DNA from: Thinopyrum elongatum | Taxonomy: Eukaryota; Streptophyta; Magnoliopsida; Poales; Poaceae | DNA length: 64,000 bases | Direction of reading: 5' to 3' | Assembly: GCA_011799875.1 (NCBI GenBank) | Contig: CM022298.1 | Location: forward strand, 57,439,015 to 57,503,014 | Part shown: positions 12,246 through 23,762 of the stretch, one piece after another | How positions within the stretch are numbered: the first letter of the stretch is position 1 | Layout: every line of letters begins with the position of its first letter | Translations under genes and position numbers: made by a program | Notes under the pieces: generated by a model | Told to the model about the DNA's origin: nothing | The model's input: the letters and a program-made list of their open reading frames with translations, nothing else | The model's database searches: none

Positions 12246-13629
12246 TACGTTCACCCTGATGATTATGACCACACGGTTACTTGACCTTTGTCACAGGCGG
12301 GTCCACCCTAGTGGGTACCCGCTGGGGATCTATGATTTCGGGTGTGCCGGAAGGGCACTCGAGTGTGACATTGTGGCGGAGCATCAGAGACTCTGATTGT
12401 CTCCGCTTGATACTAATTGAGCCTATTGGATTCGGGTGTGTGATCTGAGTGGGTCGACGTGCCCTATACGCACTACCACCACGCGGGATTATGGTTATGG
12501 GGCCCTCTGCGATGTACGTTTCTCTGAAAGCTTATCAGACGTCACGATTCACCGTGCGGGCTGATCGTCGGGATTGGGCTGGATACTTCACTGGCGAGTT
12601 CAGTGTCGCGCCTGCACCCCGGCCAGCCACGCAACGCGCAGGGTGCCCAGGGCGATGGCCCGAGACCCCTGGGTGCATAGGTTAGTCCGGCGTGCTGACC
12701 TCTCTGCTGAGCCTAGGTAGAGCGCTGCTTCGTGTTGATCTTCCGAGGACGGGCATTACCCAGCAAGTATGTCCGGCCAGAGTTGATCGAGCGTGTTGGG
12801 TAATAGTAGTGCACCCCTGCAGGGATGAATCTCCTATCGATAGCCGGTCCTACGGTAAAGGACGCTCAGTTTGTGTATCCCGATCTACTACTTAAACTGG
12901 ATACTTGTTACTTAATTGAAGCTTCGGGATTACTTTCTCGCTGGGAGTCGAGGAAGGATCTTTGAGCTGTACTTCAACATGTTTGCTAAATAAAATGCTA
13001 TTCTACTCTCTTCTACTGCTGCAAGATGATGGCTTTGAAAAGATGTTTGAAGATGCTAGTCTTCGATAGGACTAGGCCTTTCTCTCTATTCTGGCATTTC
13101 TGCAGCCCAGTCCACATATACAGCCTTTTCTCCATTGATAATGTTGCATATGTAGTATAGATCCTTGCTTGCTGAGTACTTCGGATGAGTACTCACGGTT
13201 GCTTTATTTTCTCTTTTCCCCCATATACCCCACCTTGATGATACACCAGACGATGGAGTCCAGGAGCCAGACGCCACCACCGGAGCCTACTACCAGGCGG
13301 GTCCAGAGGGCACGTACTACTGGATCGAGCCAGCTGACCAGGAGTAGGATCGGAGGCTCCCAGGCAGGAGGCCAACGCCTTTCGATCTAGTGTCGCTGTT
13401 TGTGCTAGCCTTCTTAAGGCAGAACTTGTCTAACTATGTCTGTACCCAGATATTATTTGTATGACTGACTTATGTATTCGGATCTTCGGATCCTTGGTCT
13501 GTAATATTGTGGACCTCCGTTTATTTGTGTTTAGAGTTGTGTTGTGATATCTTTCCGTGAGTCCCTGGGCTTGATCGTACACGTTTGCGTGTATGACTAG
13601 TGTACGATTGAACCGGGGGCGTCACAAGT

Positions 13630-13641
13630 TGGTATCAGAGC
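13630..13641 (+). promoter_or_regulatory. Primer binding site, initiator methionine tRNA
   Basis: TGGTATCAGAGC starts three bases after the LTR end and is complementary to the 3' end of plant initiator tRNA-Met. It is where minus-strand cDNA synthesis starts. Confidence 0.93.
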
Positions 13642-14020
13642 CGACTGCCTGTAGGAAGCTCCCTTCCAATTCCTTGGCCGAAGTTGAGTCTAGAAACCGA
13701 AAAACTAATTTACTAACTTGGCTGTGTGGCTTACGGGCCCATGTCGCCAACTGGGTGGTATTAGGATCTTTTATTCCTCGTCTATACTCTGGGACTCTAA
13801 TATCTCTTCTATTCGGGTTAAATAAATTTTACTAACGCCGACACTTAGGATCTCGTAAATCCCGTCTACCCGGAGAGCTGGATATCTGTGCGATTTCCCT
13901 GTCATTGATCTGATTAGTCTGATAATCATTTTTCTTTCCATTCTTTTGTTTAACCTTTCTCTCCGAGTTGTGTTAAACTTCTCATTGTCATTTGACAAAT
14001 CTGAATTTCCTCTGTTTCAG
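13642..14020 (+). other. Gypsy leader between PBS and ORF1
   Basis: No convincing coding sequence. The last bases before the ORF1 start read CTCTGTTTCAG, a good 3' splice-acceptor match directly abutting the ATG. Packaging signals are expected here but none can be recognised. Confidence 0.6.
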
Positions 14021-14791
14021 ATGGACTGTTTGTTTCCACCGCATCCTACGATACAGCTTGTGCTTCGCACTTGGGCTCGTGATGCCCCTGGTTTTCCAGC
14101 TGTCCTGATCGCTCTCATGACCAGACTTGGCTACCGCTGGTACCCTGAGTACATGGTTTACGAGGATTACCGCGAGTTTAATCAGGAGCAGTACCATGCT
14201 GATGTTCGTATCTATGATCGGCAGAATGACTCAGACACCAAGCTGCACCTTTTCCATGGTATCGGCGTGACGATTGAGATGGCAGTACATGATGCCGCCT
14301 ACTCTGCTGTCGCACGTCTTCGAGGACAGTTCAGTGATATCTTGGATGACTCTGAGTTCCGATACATTCCGTATGCCCCTGCTGGAGATGCTACCGGATA
14401 CTACACAGCTATCTGTGCCCCGTACGAGCCTCGCCGATATGACCACCGCGTTCTGATTCAGTGCACTCAGGCTCTGGATCGCACTGTTCGGGCTCTTGCC
14501 GTCGAGTTGGTTGCCACTCGAGCACGTCTCTACGATGCTATGACGCAGTTGATGCCCGCTGTTCGTGCAGGGATACATCCGGAGCACATCCTTTACCCGC
14601 GCAGGACTCAGATGTATGCTGGTATTGACTGGCCTGCTGTTGGAGGTCACACACCTGCACGTGGACCTCTTCTTACAGTTCGAGACCGGGTTCTGCATCA
14701 GAGTGCACATGGAGCACAGGATCCTTCCGCGACGAATGTTCGTCGTCCGCACTCGCAGTTACCCCGTTACAGTGGTTTTCTCCGACGTTGA
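14021..14791 (+). CDS. ORF1, extra sense ORF upstream of gag (256 aa)
   Basis: An intact frame of 256 codons between the PBS and gag. I start it at ATG 14021, not at the in-frame upstream ATG, because the homologous ORF at 59747 starts at the same place and the upstream text is leader. It is not a known enzyme. Predicted layout of residues 25-104: helix (25-38), three strands (44-53, 57-67, 74-81), then a helix opening with G-x-G-x-T and an alanine-rich face (84-104). That order resembles a double-stranded-RNA-binding fold, but the basic KKxAK-type residues are missing. Related ORFs occur in other grass Gypsy elements as I recall. Function unknown; an accessory RNA or Gag partner is a guess. 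Confidence 0.7.
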   Translation: MDCLFPPHPTIQLVLRTWARDAPGFPAVLIALMTRLGYRWYPEYMVYEDYREFNQEQYHADVRIYDRQNDSDTKLHLFHGIGVTIEMAVHDAAYSAVARLRGQFSDILDDSEFRYIPYAPAGDATGYYTAICAPYEPRRYDHRVLIQCTQALDRTVRALAVELVATRARLYDAMTQLMPAVRAGIHPEHILYPRRTQMYAGIDWPAVGGHTPARGPLLTVRDRVLHQSAHGAQDPSATNVRRPHSQLPRYSGFLRR

Positions 14792-15041
14792 TGTAGCCTT
14801 TGCTATGTCTCGTTGTGTACTTCCTTACCGCGTGCCTGCGCACCGCCTAGTATGTCTAGCTTTTAATTTGCGCTGTTATGCTGTCCGCATGTACCCGACT
14901 TTGTGTATGGATCTGTATGTCTTAATCGACTACTGTTATGTATCTATTACACTGCTTAAGGTATTGTCGTGTTACATCATACTTGTCGCTAAACACTCGC
15001 AATTGCTTTTACTAAACTACCCCCTGTTGATACGTAGCAGG
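14792..15041 (+). other. Spacer between ORF1 and gag, intron-like features
   Basis: A T-rich 250-bp stretch without conserved coding. It contains AAGGTATTG near 14958, a branch-point-like TACTAAAC near 15010 and an acceptor-like GTAGCAG directly before the gag ATG. This would allow splicing to a gag message, but no transcript evidence is available. Confidence 0.4.
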
Positions 15042-16087
15042 ATGGTTAGACCAGGTGGTCGTGGTCGTGGTTGTGCCCCTGAACGTCCACCACCGCCAGA
15101 CTATATGGCAGCTATGATGCAACAGTTCGAGCTTAACCGCCAGTTCATGGTTGGAATCATGGCTCAGTTTCCGCATCAGAACAACCAGAACCAGAACCCA
15201 GCTTCAATAACTTTGACAGAGTTTACGCGACTCAACCCAACGCAGTTTCGCAACTCTGACAAGCCCCTGGATGCCGATGACTGGCTCCGCGACATCACTC
15301 ACGAGATGGAGTCTGCTAATGTCGCCCCCGCCAACTTTGTCACCTTCGCGGCCTTTTTCTTAAAGGGCCCCGCTGCTCAATGGTGGGACACACACAAGCG
15401 TACTCTGCCTGTTGGAACAGTCATCACCTGGTATGAGTTCCAGGCTGCTTTCCGTACACGTTACATCCCTCAAGCAATTATGGAACGCATGAAGACCCAG
15501 TTCCGCAACCTCACTCAGGGCAATTAAACCGTCGAAGCTTATCAGCGGGAATTTCTTGATCTCTCCCGCTATGCTGAAGAAGACATCGCCACAGATGCTC
15601 GCAGACAGGAGAAGTTCCGTAATGGACTACACCCTGACCTCAAGCTTGCACTAGCTGCTCAAGACATCAATGACTTCTCAACTCTAGTGAACAAGGCTAT
15701 TCTTGTTGAGACCGCTCAGATGGAACACAAGGACTCGCAGAAGCGCTTTCGTGATGCTGGCTCATCTTCGGGCTCAGCACCGAAGCGTAGAGTTTGGATT
15801 CCCAACAACGCGTTCCGTCCCAATACCTCTGCGCCAAAGAACAATGCTGCACCACGCCTGCCTCCTCCACCACCGAGGCCGTCAAAGGCTCAAGCTATTC
15901 AGAACAATGCCCCTCTTCGTCCTGAAGATGGTTTGTGTTTCAAGTGCCGCAAACCAGGCCACCAGGCTAAAGACTGCCGCCAGACTCAGAATCAGTTAGA
16001 TTTTCCTCGTGCTGGCCGTGGATATGGCCGTGGCAACAATCAGACCCGCAACTATAATACTGGGTCTGCTTCACGTGGTCGTGGTCA
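15042..16087 (+). pseudogene. Gypsy gag, nonsense mutation and 3' truncation
   Basis: Gag forms the particle and binds RNA. The frame starts at ATG 15042 with an Arg/Gly/Pro-rich N terminus and holds the Retrotrans_gag-type region (FFLKGPAAQWWDTH, then a WYEFQAAF and YIPQ segment, about 15350-15500). It is stopped by TAA at 15525-15527, where the homologous element at 59747 has AAA (Lys), so one substitution killed it. Past the stop the same frame stays open and carries an intact CCHC knuckle, C-x2-C-x4-H-x4-C, at 15936-15977. At 16088 the sequence jumps into LTR text, so the protease and polymerase are found only after 30148. Confidence 0.88.
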
Positions 16088-19029
16088 CCGGTCCACACCG
16101 TGGGCCCCCCCCCCTTCCGCTATCAGGGACCTCTCGTGCCATTTGGTGCCACCGACCTGTCCGGTCCCAAATGGGCATGCTCCGGACATGTCCGCGCCCA
16201 GTACGTGCACCCACGCGCATTCCGCCACCAGCCCACTGACAATAGGGCCCCACGGCCCTGAACGAATTAAAAAAATAATAAAATATAAAATATTAAACTA
16301 ATTAATTATTAATTAGTTTAATTAATCCTGATTAGGTTAATTTACTTAAGTACGTTTAGGTGGTTAATTTAACAACAGTCATTTAATTGTAATTCACTAA
16401 TTAACCCTAACAGCCTATGACAAGTGGGACCCCTGGTCCTGACTTCATCTGACTCATTGCTACATCCAGCAGTACACTGTTCGATTAATGTTAATTTAAA
16501 TAATTTAATAAATTCCAGAACTTAAAAAACTTTAGAAAATCATATAAAATACTCCGTACTCAGATGAAAATACTTCGTATGAAAGTTGCTCAAACGCGAG
16601 ACGTAATCTGAAAACGCGTCCGGTTCGTCCTTCACGCGTCCCTAACTATCGAACTTGCAAAACCTTTCCCCTCTATCCTCTTTCCAGATAAGTCCAAAGA
16701 CCCCGGGAAATATCGTCCAGATATTCTCCCTCTCCTCTGTGTACGTGTGTGCTCGTTAGACTACCCCTAGCAAGCCGTGTACGTATTTGTCCATGCTCAT
16801 GTTTGCTATATATTATACTGTTTCCTCCCCCTCTCTCCTCGAAAGCCCCCGTACCCCGACGTCGTCCCGGACCTGACGCAAGCTAACTCCGAGCCCGTAA
16901 GACACCATGACACCTTGTGCCACTTGCCAGCCGAGCAACCAGGCAAGCCCCCCTTTTGAATCATGCCCCGATTATCGCCCATTCTAATTTCCCATGCTTG
17001 CATTAGATTGCTGCTTTTCTGCTCTGCTGTCTATTAACCTATTCGGATGCATAGCCTGTTCCTTGTAACCTGCTGTTTATAATTACCTACATTCCTAAAC
17101 TTTTGTTCATTAGGCTGGGTAGAACCTTCAGTGACCCCCGACTTATCCCGACTGGGGCCGCGCTGGATCGTCAAAGAACCCGATCAAACGGGCTTGAAGA
17201 ACGCAGGCCCGACACCGCACATCACCCCCCACCCCCCTTAGTGTAACTCCTGCACAGCGTACTTCGAGTGGTCGAGGGTGAAACCTTCATGGTACATTCT
17301 GATGTTAACTCTGTAGCGTATGTATTCGGGACTCGTGGTCAGCGAGGCGTGTTCCTCCTTCATCAACCGCTTCCGTAACTGACGCGTCCGTACACACCCT
17401 CAAGTGTGTGACCCAGTGAGTGGTATTCCTCCTAGTTCATCTTTCATCTTGACGATACAGATCGAGTGGGAATCTCATGGGGTGTATACCTCGGATTCCC
17501 TGATTGTTATGGACACACGGATATACTTGGACTTTACAATGTTACTTGGAACGGCGGGTCGAACCCTGAGGGTACCCGCCGTTTAAGTGAGGCGGGTTGC
17601 CAGTGTGGTGCCGCGAGTGGTGAATACGAGGGCGCGGCCGGGCTTCTTAACACTTGCCGAATCCTCGAGACGGGGCGACGGGGTCACAACATCTTTCGTG
17701 AGTTTATGCTCGTTACCCGCAAGCCGTCCTAGTCTAGCGATTTGATTTTGATCCGAGCAGGCCTCTTGGTCTGATAGCACTACCCATCACGTGGGCATAG
17801 TTGGATGGGGTTCTGCATCGTATGCAATCAGCCCGAAAACTCTGTCAGACTCCGAGTTCACAGCACTGCGGCCCCCGGGCTGGGCCGTGCCACCATCCTG
17901 AGGGGTGGAGCCTGGTTTTCCCCGGCAAGCGCAACGACCCGAGGCGAGGGGCGTTGCCCAAGTACCCCCCTTGCGCTTAGTGATGTAGACCGGGGGGACC
18001 CTCTCTGCGGAGTTGAGTAGGGTTGCGATGTGTGTCCGTTTGGTCCGAGGCCGGGCATTACCCTGGAAAGTGTTGTCCGGCCGAGTTCTCGAGGCGTGTT
18101 GGTAAGTTGGTGCACACCCTGCAGGGAGAACACTTCTATCGGATAGCCCGGTCTACGTAAAGGACACCTCGGAGTTGGTAATCCTGAGTGATAACATTTA
18201 GAACTGACATACCTGTTATGAGACCTTATATATGGCTCTGGGATTTGCTATCTCGCAGGGAGTCGAAAGGGATCTCAGGACTGTTGATGAATGTATGGCT
18301 CGGAATTATGCTTTCTCGCAGGGAGTCGAGAAAGATCTCTGGGTGAGGTTGTATATTATTAACTGCTACATTCTATAGGTATGTTTATACTCTCTTCAAC
18401 TGCGTGCAAGACCGCTAAGATGCTAGTCCTTCGATAGATACCGACCTTCTCTCTATTCTGGCATTTCGCACCCATCCCATATACAAAAGCCACCTCCCCG
18501 TGGAATAATGTTCATATGTAGTGTAGAGATCTGCTTGCCTGATACTTTCTAGTACTCACGGGTTGCTCTTGGTTTTCCGAGGGGTTTTCTCTCTCTTCTC
18601 ATATCATTTGTGACGGTGACGCAGAGTACGAGCCCCCTGAGACAGATGCCGCCCACGATCTTTACTACACTACAACCCAGAGCTTGATCACTACTAACGA
18701 GTTGACGTGACGACCAGATTAGATCGGGGGTCCCAGGCAGGAGCCTTTCGGCCTTTCGATCGTAGTGTTTTTATTTGCCCCGCCGTTCGACAAGTGCCTT
18801 TCTGTTTCTATTTCCATATCTGTACTCAGATCTCTGATGCTTTCGCTGCGCTTGTTCGCAAGCTTATGTATTCGAGCCCTCGAGGCCCCTGGCTTGAATA
18901 TAAGCTTGTATGACTTTATTTATTTTTAGAGTTGTGTTTGTGATATCTTCCCGTGAGTCCTTAGGGCTTGATCTGTGGCATTTGGCGTGTATGATTAGTG
19001 CACGATCGGCCGTGGGCGGGGGCGTCACA
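16088..19029 (+). mobile_element. Noisy copy of the solo LTR 3' part
   Basis: From about 16136 it follows the text of 2603-5375, including TCCGGTCCCAAATGGGCATG and the end GGGGGCGTCACA, followed by ATATA at 19030-19034. The first 48 bp align poorly, as expected at a read end. Confidence 0.85.
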
Positions 19030-20257
19030 ATATAGTTCTTTGAATTATGTGTTAAACCTGTTAATCAATCCTAATTCTTGGTAATTGTGAGTTAATCACC
19101 AAGATACCTGCTCGACTTGCATTCTGTTTGCACTCGATGTGAGAACTACTATGGCCTGAAAAGACTAACCAGGATGAGGTTAAGTACACACAGGAACATA
19201 GTAAATGTTACTATACCTTCCTCTGTGTATTACTTATGTGATTTACTTCATATTCATTTTTAGAGTTTCACACTCTATGCCCTTTGAAGGTATATTGCAA
19301 AGAAGGTTGTTCCATAAAACTTTTGATGTTCGTGTTATGAATAACATAAGGACCAACATCTTCATTACCGTGAAATGAGATGTATGTTATGAACTAATTG
19401 AACCGATAATATACATTCCTCTGGGTTTACTTAAATCTCTTTAGAGTTTTATCACTCTACCCATTGCACAATGTTTGTTTGCGAGGGTGTTCAAAAGACC
19501 AATTGTTGTTCAGAATTATGAATAACTTACAGGGCCATACTTCCATCATCGCATGATATTATGTAATGAATTTAGATGGTATATGGATGATACATCCATA
19601 ACACTAATGCTAAATGTGGCCGCAAGAAAAACAAAAAAGAATCCCCAAGTGTGGCACTTGCGATTTGGTCACAATTGGGAGTAATATCCGCTGGAAAATT
19701 CCAATTATGATGATTTTGAATCGTCGTTTGTTTGTACTCATCTGACGCTTGCAAACTGGTTCCTCCGAAACGTAAAGTTAACTGAAATAACCCGTTCACA
19801 AGCAGGCCATAAGGAACGCAAACCAACTTATTGGTGTCAGACTTTTTGGATGTGTTGTATCAATAAATGTTGTTGCAAGTAGTGGATTTAATCATCTTCA
19901 TCATGCTCAACGTAGATAATGGATATTCTGAGTCACGAAGTCTGGATCTTTTGAATCATTCGAAGTTTCAAAATACGAAGAAAATTTAATTGTAACAAGA
20001 AATTAATGTTCTTCTCTGCAATTAGAATTGCAGAAAGGGAATATTTGACGTTTACAAGTTCACGCGAATGTCTGATTGCGTTGTGAAAGGGGTTTCATAA
20101 CTTGCACCTCTCCCGGAACACCACTGCAAGTGGAAAGGTCCGGAAGATGTAATCGACCAATTTATGACAATGCTAAGATTCAAAGATGAACAAAATAAAT
20201 TGGGGCCATTATCCCTTAAAGTGATGCTGTGATACGACTGCGGCGCTCACCACACTG

Positions 20258-20288
<31 letters not shown>

Positions 20289-23200
20289 ACCCCCCCCCCC
20301 ACCGACTTCCATCCCCCCCCCGTGTTGTGTTGTATGATTGGTGTGTAACCCTCTTTTTTTTTTTAAATATGTTTGATATGTGGTTTCTTGTTTGTAGTGT
20401 TGTTTTTACCTTTATAGTTCGTTTTGTTTGGTTTTTTGTGTTGGTTATCCAAGTTTTTTGTTTTTTTTTTTCGGGATTGGGTGTTCTATATACCGAGGCA
20501 TGTTTTTGGTGTTGTTGTTTCAAGACGTTTTTGCTTTTTTTTTGTTTTATTTTTTGAGGGGGGAGTTTTGTTGTTCGTTTTTAAAGGGTATAGTGGGAGG
20601 AGTGTGAGGGTCAACTGGGCGATAGTGGGCAACCGGAGTGATCCACTCACAAGAACCCTCGGCCAGAGGCATTGAAAGAGCCATCGGAGTTTCTGATGAG
20701 CCTGGTTGAGTTACGCAAATTATCTTTCTTACAATAATGAATATGGGCTTGTGGTAAAGGTACAAACTATCAACATGACAAGTTGACTCACTTTAGGTTC
20801 CAATGGTCATGGCCTCAAACCCTCATATCCGGGCATGGTCAAAGAACGTAATGCTTTGAAAAAATTTTTGCTTGTTGGGAGGACAAACTCACGATAACCT
20901 ATCCATAATCACTGAAGTATCGTTCTACGGCATCAACATAAATGTTGACTTAACTGCCTCTATGCAGGTCGCTTCATGTGCGCAACGACATGTACAAGTA
21001 TACCACGCAGGAGGTTATGGTCGAGAAATAGAAGGGGAGAATAAGTCGGAAGCTGACGAGAAGGGGGGAAATTTCTAATGGGAGTGTTCCCATTCATGCC
21101 AACTGAGATAGTTTTCCATATAGTGATTCAAGATAAATCTTGAATGCACCTTTCGGCACTTAGAGTCTAATAATATTTATGGAACTAAAAACTGATATGG
21201 ATAAAATTGTTTTATCCATAAGCTCGACTTGTTGAAACAACAAGTTCAGGAGTTTGACTACGTGAGTTGATTTATTTTCACACCACGTAGCGATGGCTTA
21301 AGTCGTGTTCGGGTTGGAACTAGCAATTAATACATATATTCAAATCATGAGATATGAACACATTGATGACGAAAGGATTTCCATCTCTGTGGAAATGGAA
21401 ACCAAGGCTTGCATGTGTTTACAGGTCCAAGGTATTTTGTCATTCCAGAGATGCTAGTGAGTATGCAACACTTCATGAGTTCCAGCGTGATGGACAGAAG
21501 ATAGCCAAATGGAGTTGAATCTTCGTTTTTGCAATGAAATGGATTCCAAAGGGTTTTGTACTTCATCAATGGTACAGATGACTTGTGATTCAAAAATAAG
21601 GTGGGAGCTAATAATATTTCAAAACGGTGTGTGGCCTTGACACACTTGTTAATTGGACTAAATTTCTTCTGACACAATTAGATTCATTTGAAAATAGTTT
21701 TTTTTTCGGATGAGTGCTTGGGCTAATAGCCTTGATTTCAGGCATGATGAATCTGAGATACGATTTACCGACTGATGGGGCTGGCAAGATATACATATTG
21801 ACAAAATGTCTAAAACCTTTTAGCATTAAAAACGTTCAGGGGTGTGATTCTTGCCGAAAGTCACTGGAAGAGTTTTTGGAAGACATCGTGTCCCCAAACC
21901 CGATGAGCAAAAACATACCTGATGATTCCACACATACCGTTGTGTTTTGATTATCATGTATTCCATGTATGTGTCAAACAACCATAATTGTCCAATACTC
22001 CCAAAGTTGTGCAAGTATAGATACAAATGATCAAAAGTTCTGATCATGGGACACACAGTGAAAAGGGTCAATTGAGTACTATAGTAGCATTGATGACATG
22101 TTTTCTTCGCAAGCGAGAATCATGAATTGTCGTTGTAAAAGTTACCTCACGATACAGCTTCATCCAGCTCCAATGCGATTTTTGGGGGGGGGGATTTGAG
22201 TCTAAGGGTTTTGTGCAATACACAATATGGTGGCACGGTAAGTTGGAAATTGTTCCAAACAGTTTATTGTGGGGCGAATTCTACGACAAAGGCTAAGTAT
22301 GTTTGGCGCTTTTAGAAGCGCGACAAAGAAGTTGTGATCATACTAGTTCATTTCATGAACTTAGTGTGGTTCCAAGATGGTTTTGGTCAATGGGAATCAC
22401 TATTGCAGATGTTCTCCATAGCTCAGTCCTGAGAATCAGGTTGCGACCAATGATTCAACATATACAAAGCCAATCACACAAAATATGAATTTTGTGAAAA
22501 CTGAGGATATCAAGATGCACACGATCTGAATTTGTCAGAATCCGTTGACATCAGGCTATACCACAAGCGAAGCATATTTACCACCCATGTGGTGCCACTG
22601 GTGTAAAGTGCATTAGTATTAACTAGATATTGCCATCTCTAGTGCAAGTGGTAGTCCGTAGGAGATATCCCTAGAGGCAAATCATAATTGTTATTGGTTA
22701 TCTCCCGTTCATGAATGTAGGTATGTTCCATGCTTGTAACTGCTATGTTCTCGAGTCTACAATACCCGACGAGGCTCGGAGAAGACTCATAATGCACCGG
22801 TGGAAGTAAAAACTGTAAAATGTATTCCTAGTCTAGCCTCTAAGACTACTCAAAGTGTCATTGCAATTATGGTCCTTGTTTTCCTGATCATGGGCATGTC
22901 CTTGCCAGCAAACTTTGAGGGCACAATTTAGAAGAACATTGTGTGTTGAATCGACCCATTTGTTTATGCTATGAATACCTTATCACAAAGTTAATGGTTT
23001 ATAACATAGAGATTGTGTTAAGTTTTGCTATGATTCCTAGACCATGAGAGTATCGAGTTTCTCTTCATGTTTCTTCATTGACTTTGGGGTTTGTTAAACG
23101 TGAATCCCGTACATGGTTGGCTTATACGGCGGCTTATGGGTTCATGAAAGTATTTGAAGTAACTTGATAGCTCCAAGGATTGGGATTTGCTCCCTCCGCT

Positions 23201-23762
23201 GATGGAGAGATACTCTCTGGGCCCTCTCGGTGTTACGGTATCCATCATCGTCTGGTGGCCAGACACCTTTGTGATATTTGATCACAGGGAGATGCCGGAA
23301 CACGGTAACGAGAAAAGAGAACATACTGGTACTAGCTAACCCAGCATATGACAAGGTGTTGATCCACAAGGGATGCCAACATGGTCTCCCTCGGGTATTT
23401 GTAACAATTCGCAAAGCACAGAATAGCACAACCGACACCTGAGGTTCACTCCGAATATTCCATTCGTGTGTTATAGGGGTCATATGGGTGTTCCCACGGC
23501 CCGATGTTGTTATTTGAATCGAAGGGGTTCCGTTTCATGTCTATACTCCACTCGATCTTAGGCACAACGCTTAAGGGTCATCTATCTACTGATACTAGAC
23601 AGTGGATTCTGAGAGACAGTTTCTTTCCTGGAAAAAGTTTTCGGGACAACGGAAAGTTCGCAGAGAGAGGTCCACCGGATGAGTTCCGGTCAAACTAAAA
23701 AGTTCTTTCATGGGATACCATTAAGTCAATTGGTTTTCGGCACATGTCCCTAAATTCTTGAG
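19030..23762 (+). pseudogene. Noisy copy of the Copia pol and 3' LTR part 1
   Basis: Parallels 5376-9713 block by block, for example the duplicated pol segment at 19250-19560, the RNase H region at 22220-22380 and the LTR start near 22665. It ends ATTCTTGAG where the clean copy reads ATTCTTGGAG, one G lost in a run. The stretch about 20230-21110 is much worse than the rest. Confidence 0.85.
20259..20640. other. Poly-C run and T/G-only junk burst
   Basis: About 30 consecutive C, one A, 11 C, then about 300 bases made almost only of T and G with long T runs. Nothing comparable exists at the matching point of the clean copy (about 6575). It has the look of failed base calling rather than biological sequence. 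Confidence 0.8.

Larger units (their letters stand above)
9714..13626 (+). mobile_element. 5' LTR of the long-LTR Ty3-Gypsy element
   Basis: Runs from TGTAACACCC to GGGGGCGTCACA and is followed by the primer binding site. A TATAAG near 10269 is the only TATA-like site I see, which would leave a short U3 of about 550 bp and a very long R/U5. The GC-rich centre spans about 10190-11090, followed by AT-rich AATTAATTA tracts. Compared by eye with 34874-37470 I count about 17 substitutions in about 2.6 kb, so those two LTR copies are close relatives. Confidence 0.92.

Noticed and set aside
12449..12685. A 78-codon frame repeated in every Gypsy LTR (also 36293, 39011, 58252)
   Set aside because: It recurs because the LTR recurs. 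It has no motif and lies in U5-like non-coding sequence.
13946..14020. Upstream in-frame ATG for ORF1 at 13946 (and 59672)
   Set aside because: It would add 25 hydrophobic residues encoded by leader sequence ahead of an acceptor-like CAG; the second ATG, at 14021 and 59747, better matches the start of conserved coding.
20209..20523. Minus-strand glycine-rich frame over the poly-C block
   Set aside because: A translation of a homopolymer and of text that looks like base-calling failure.
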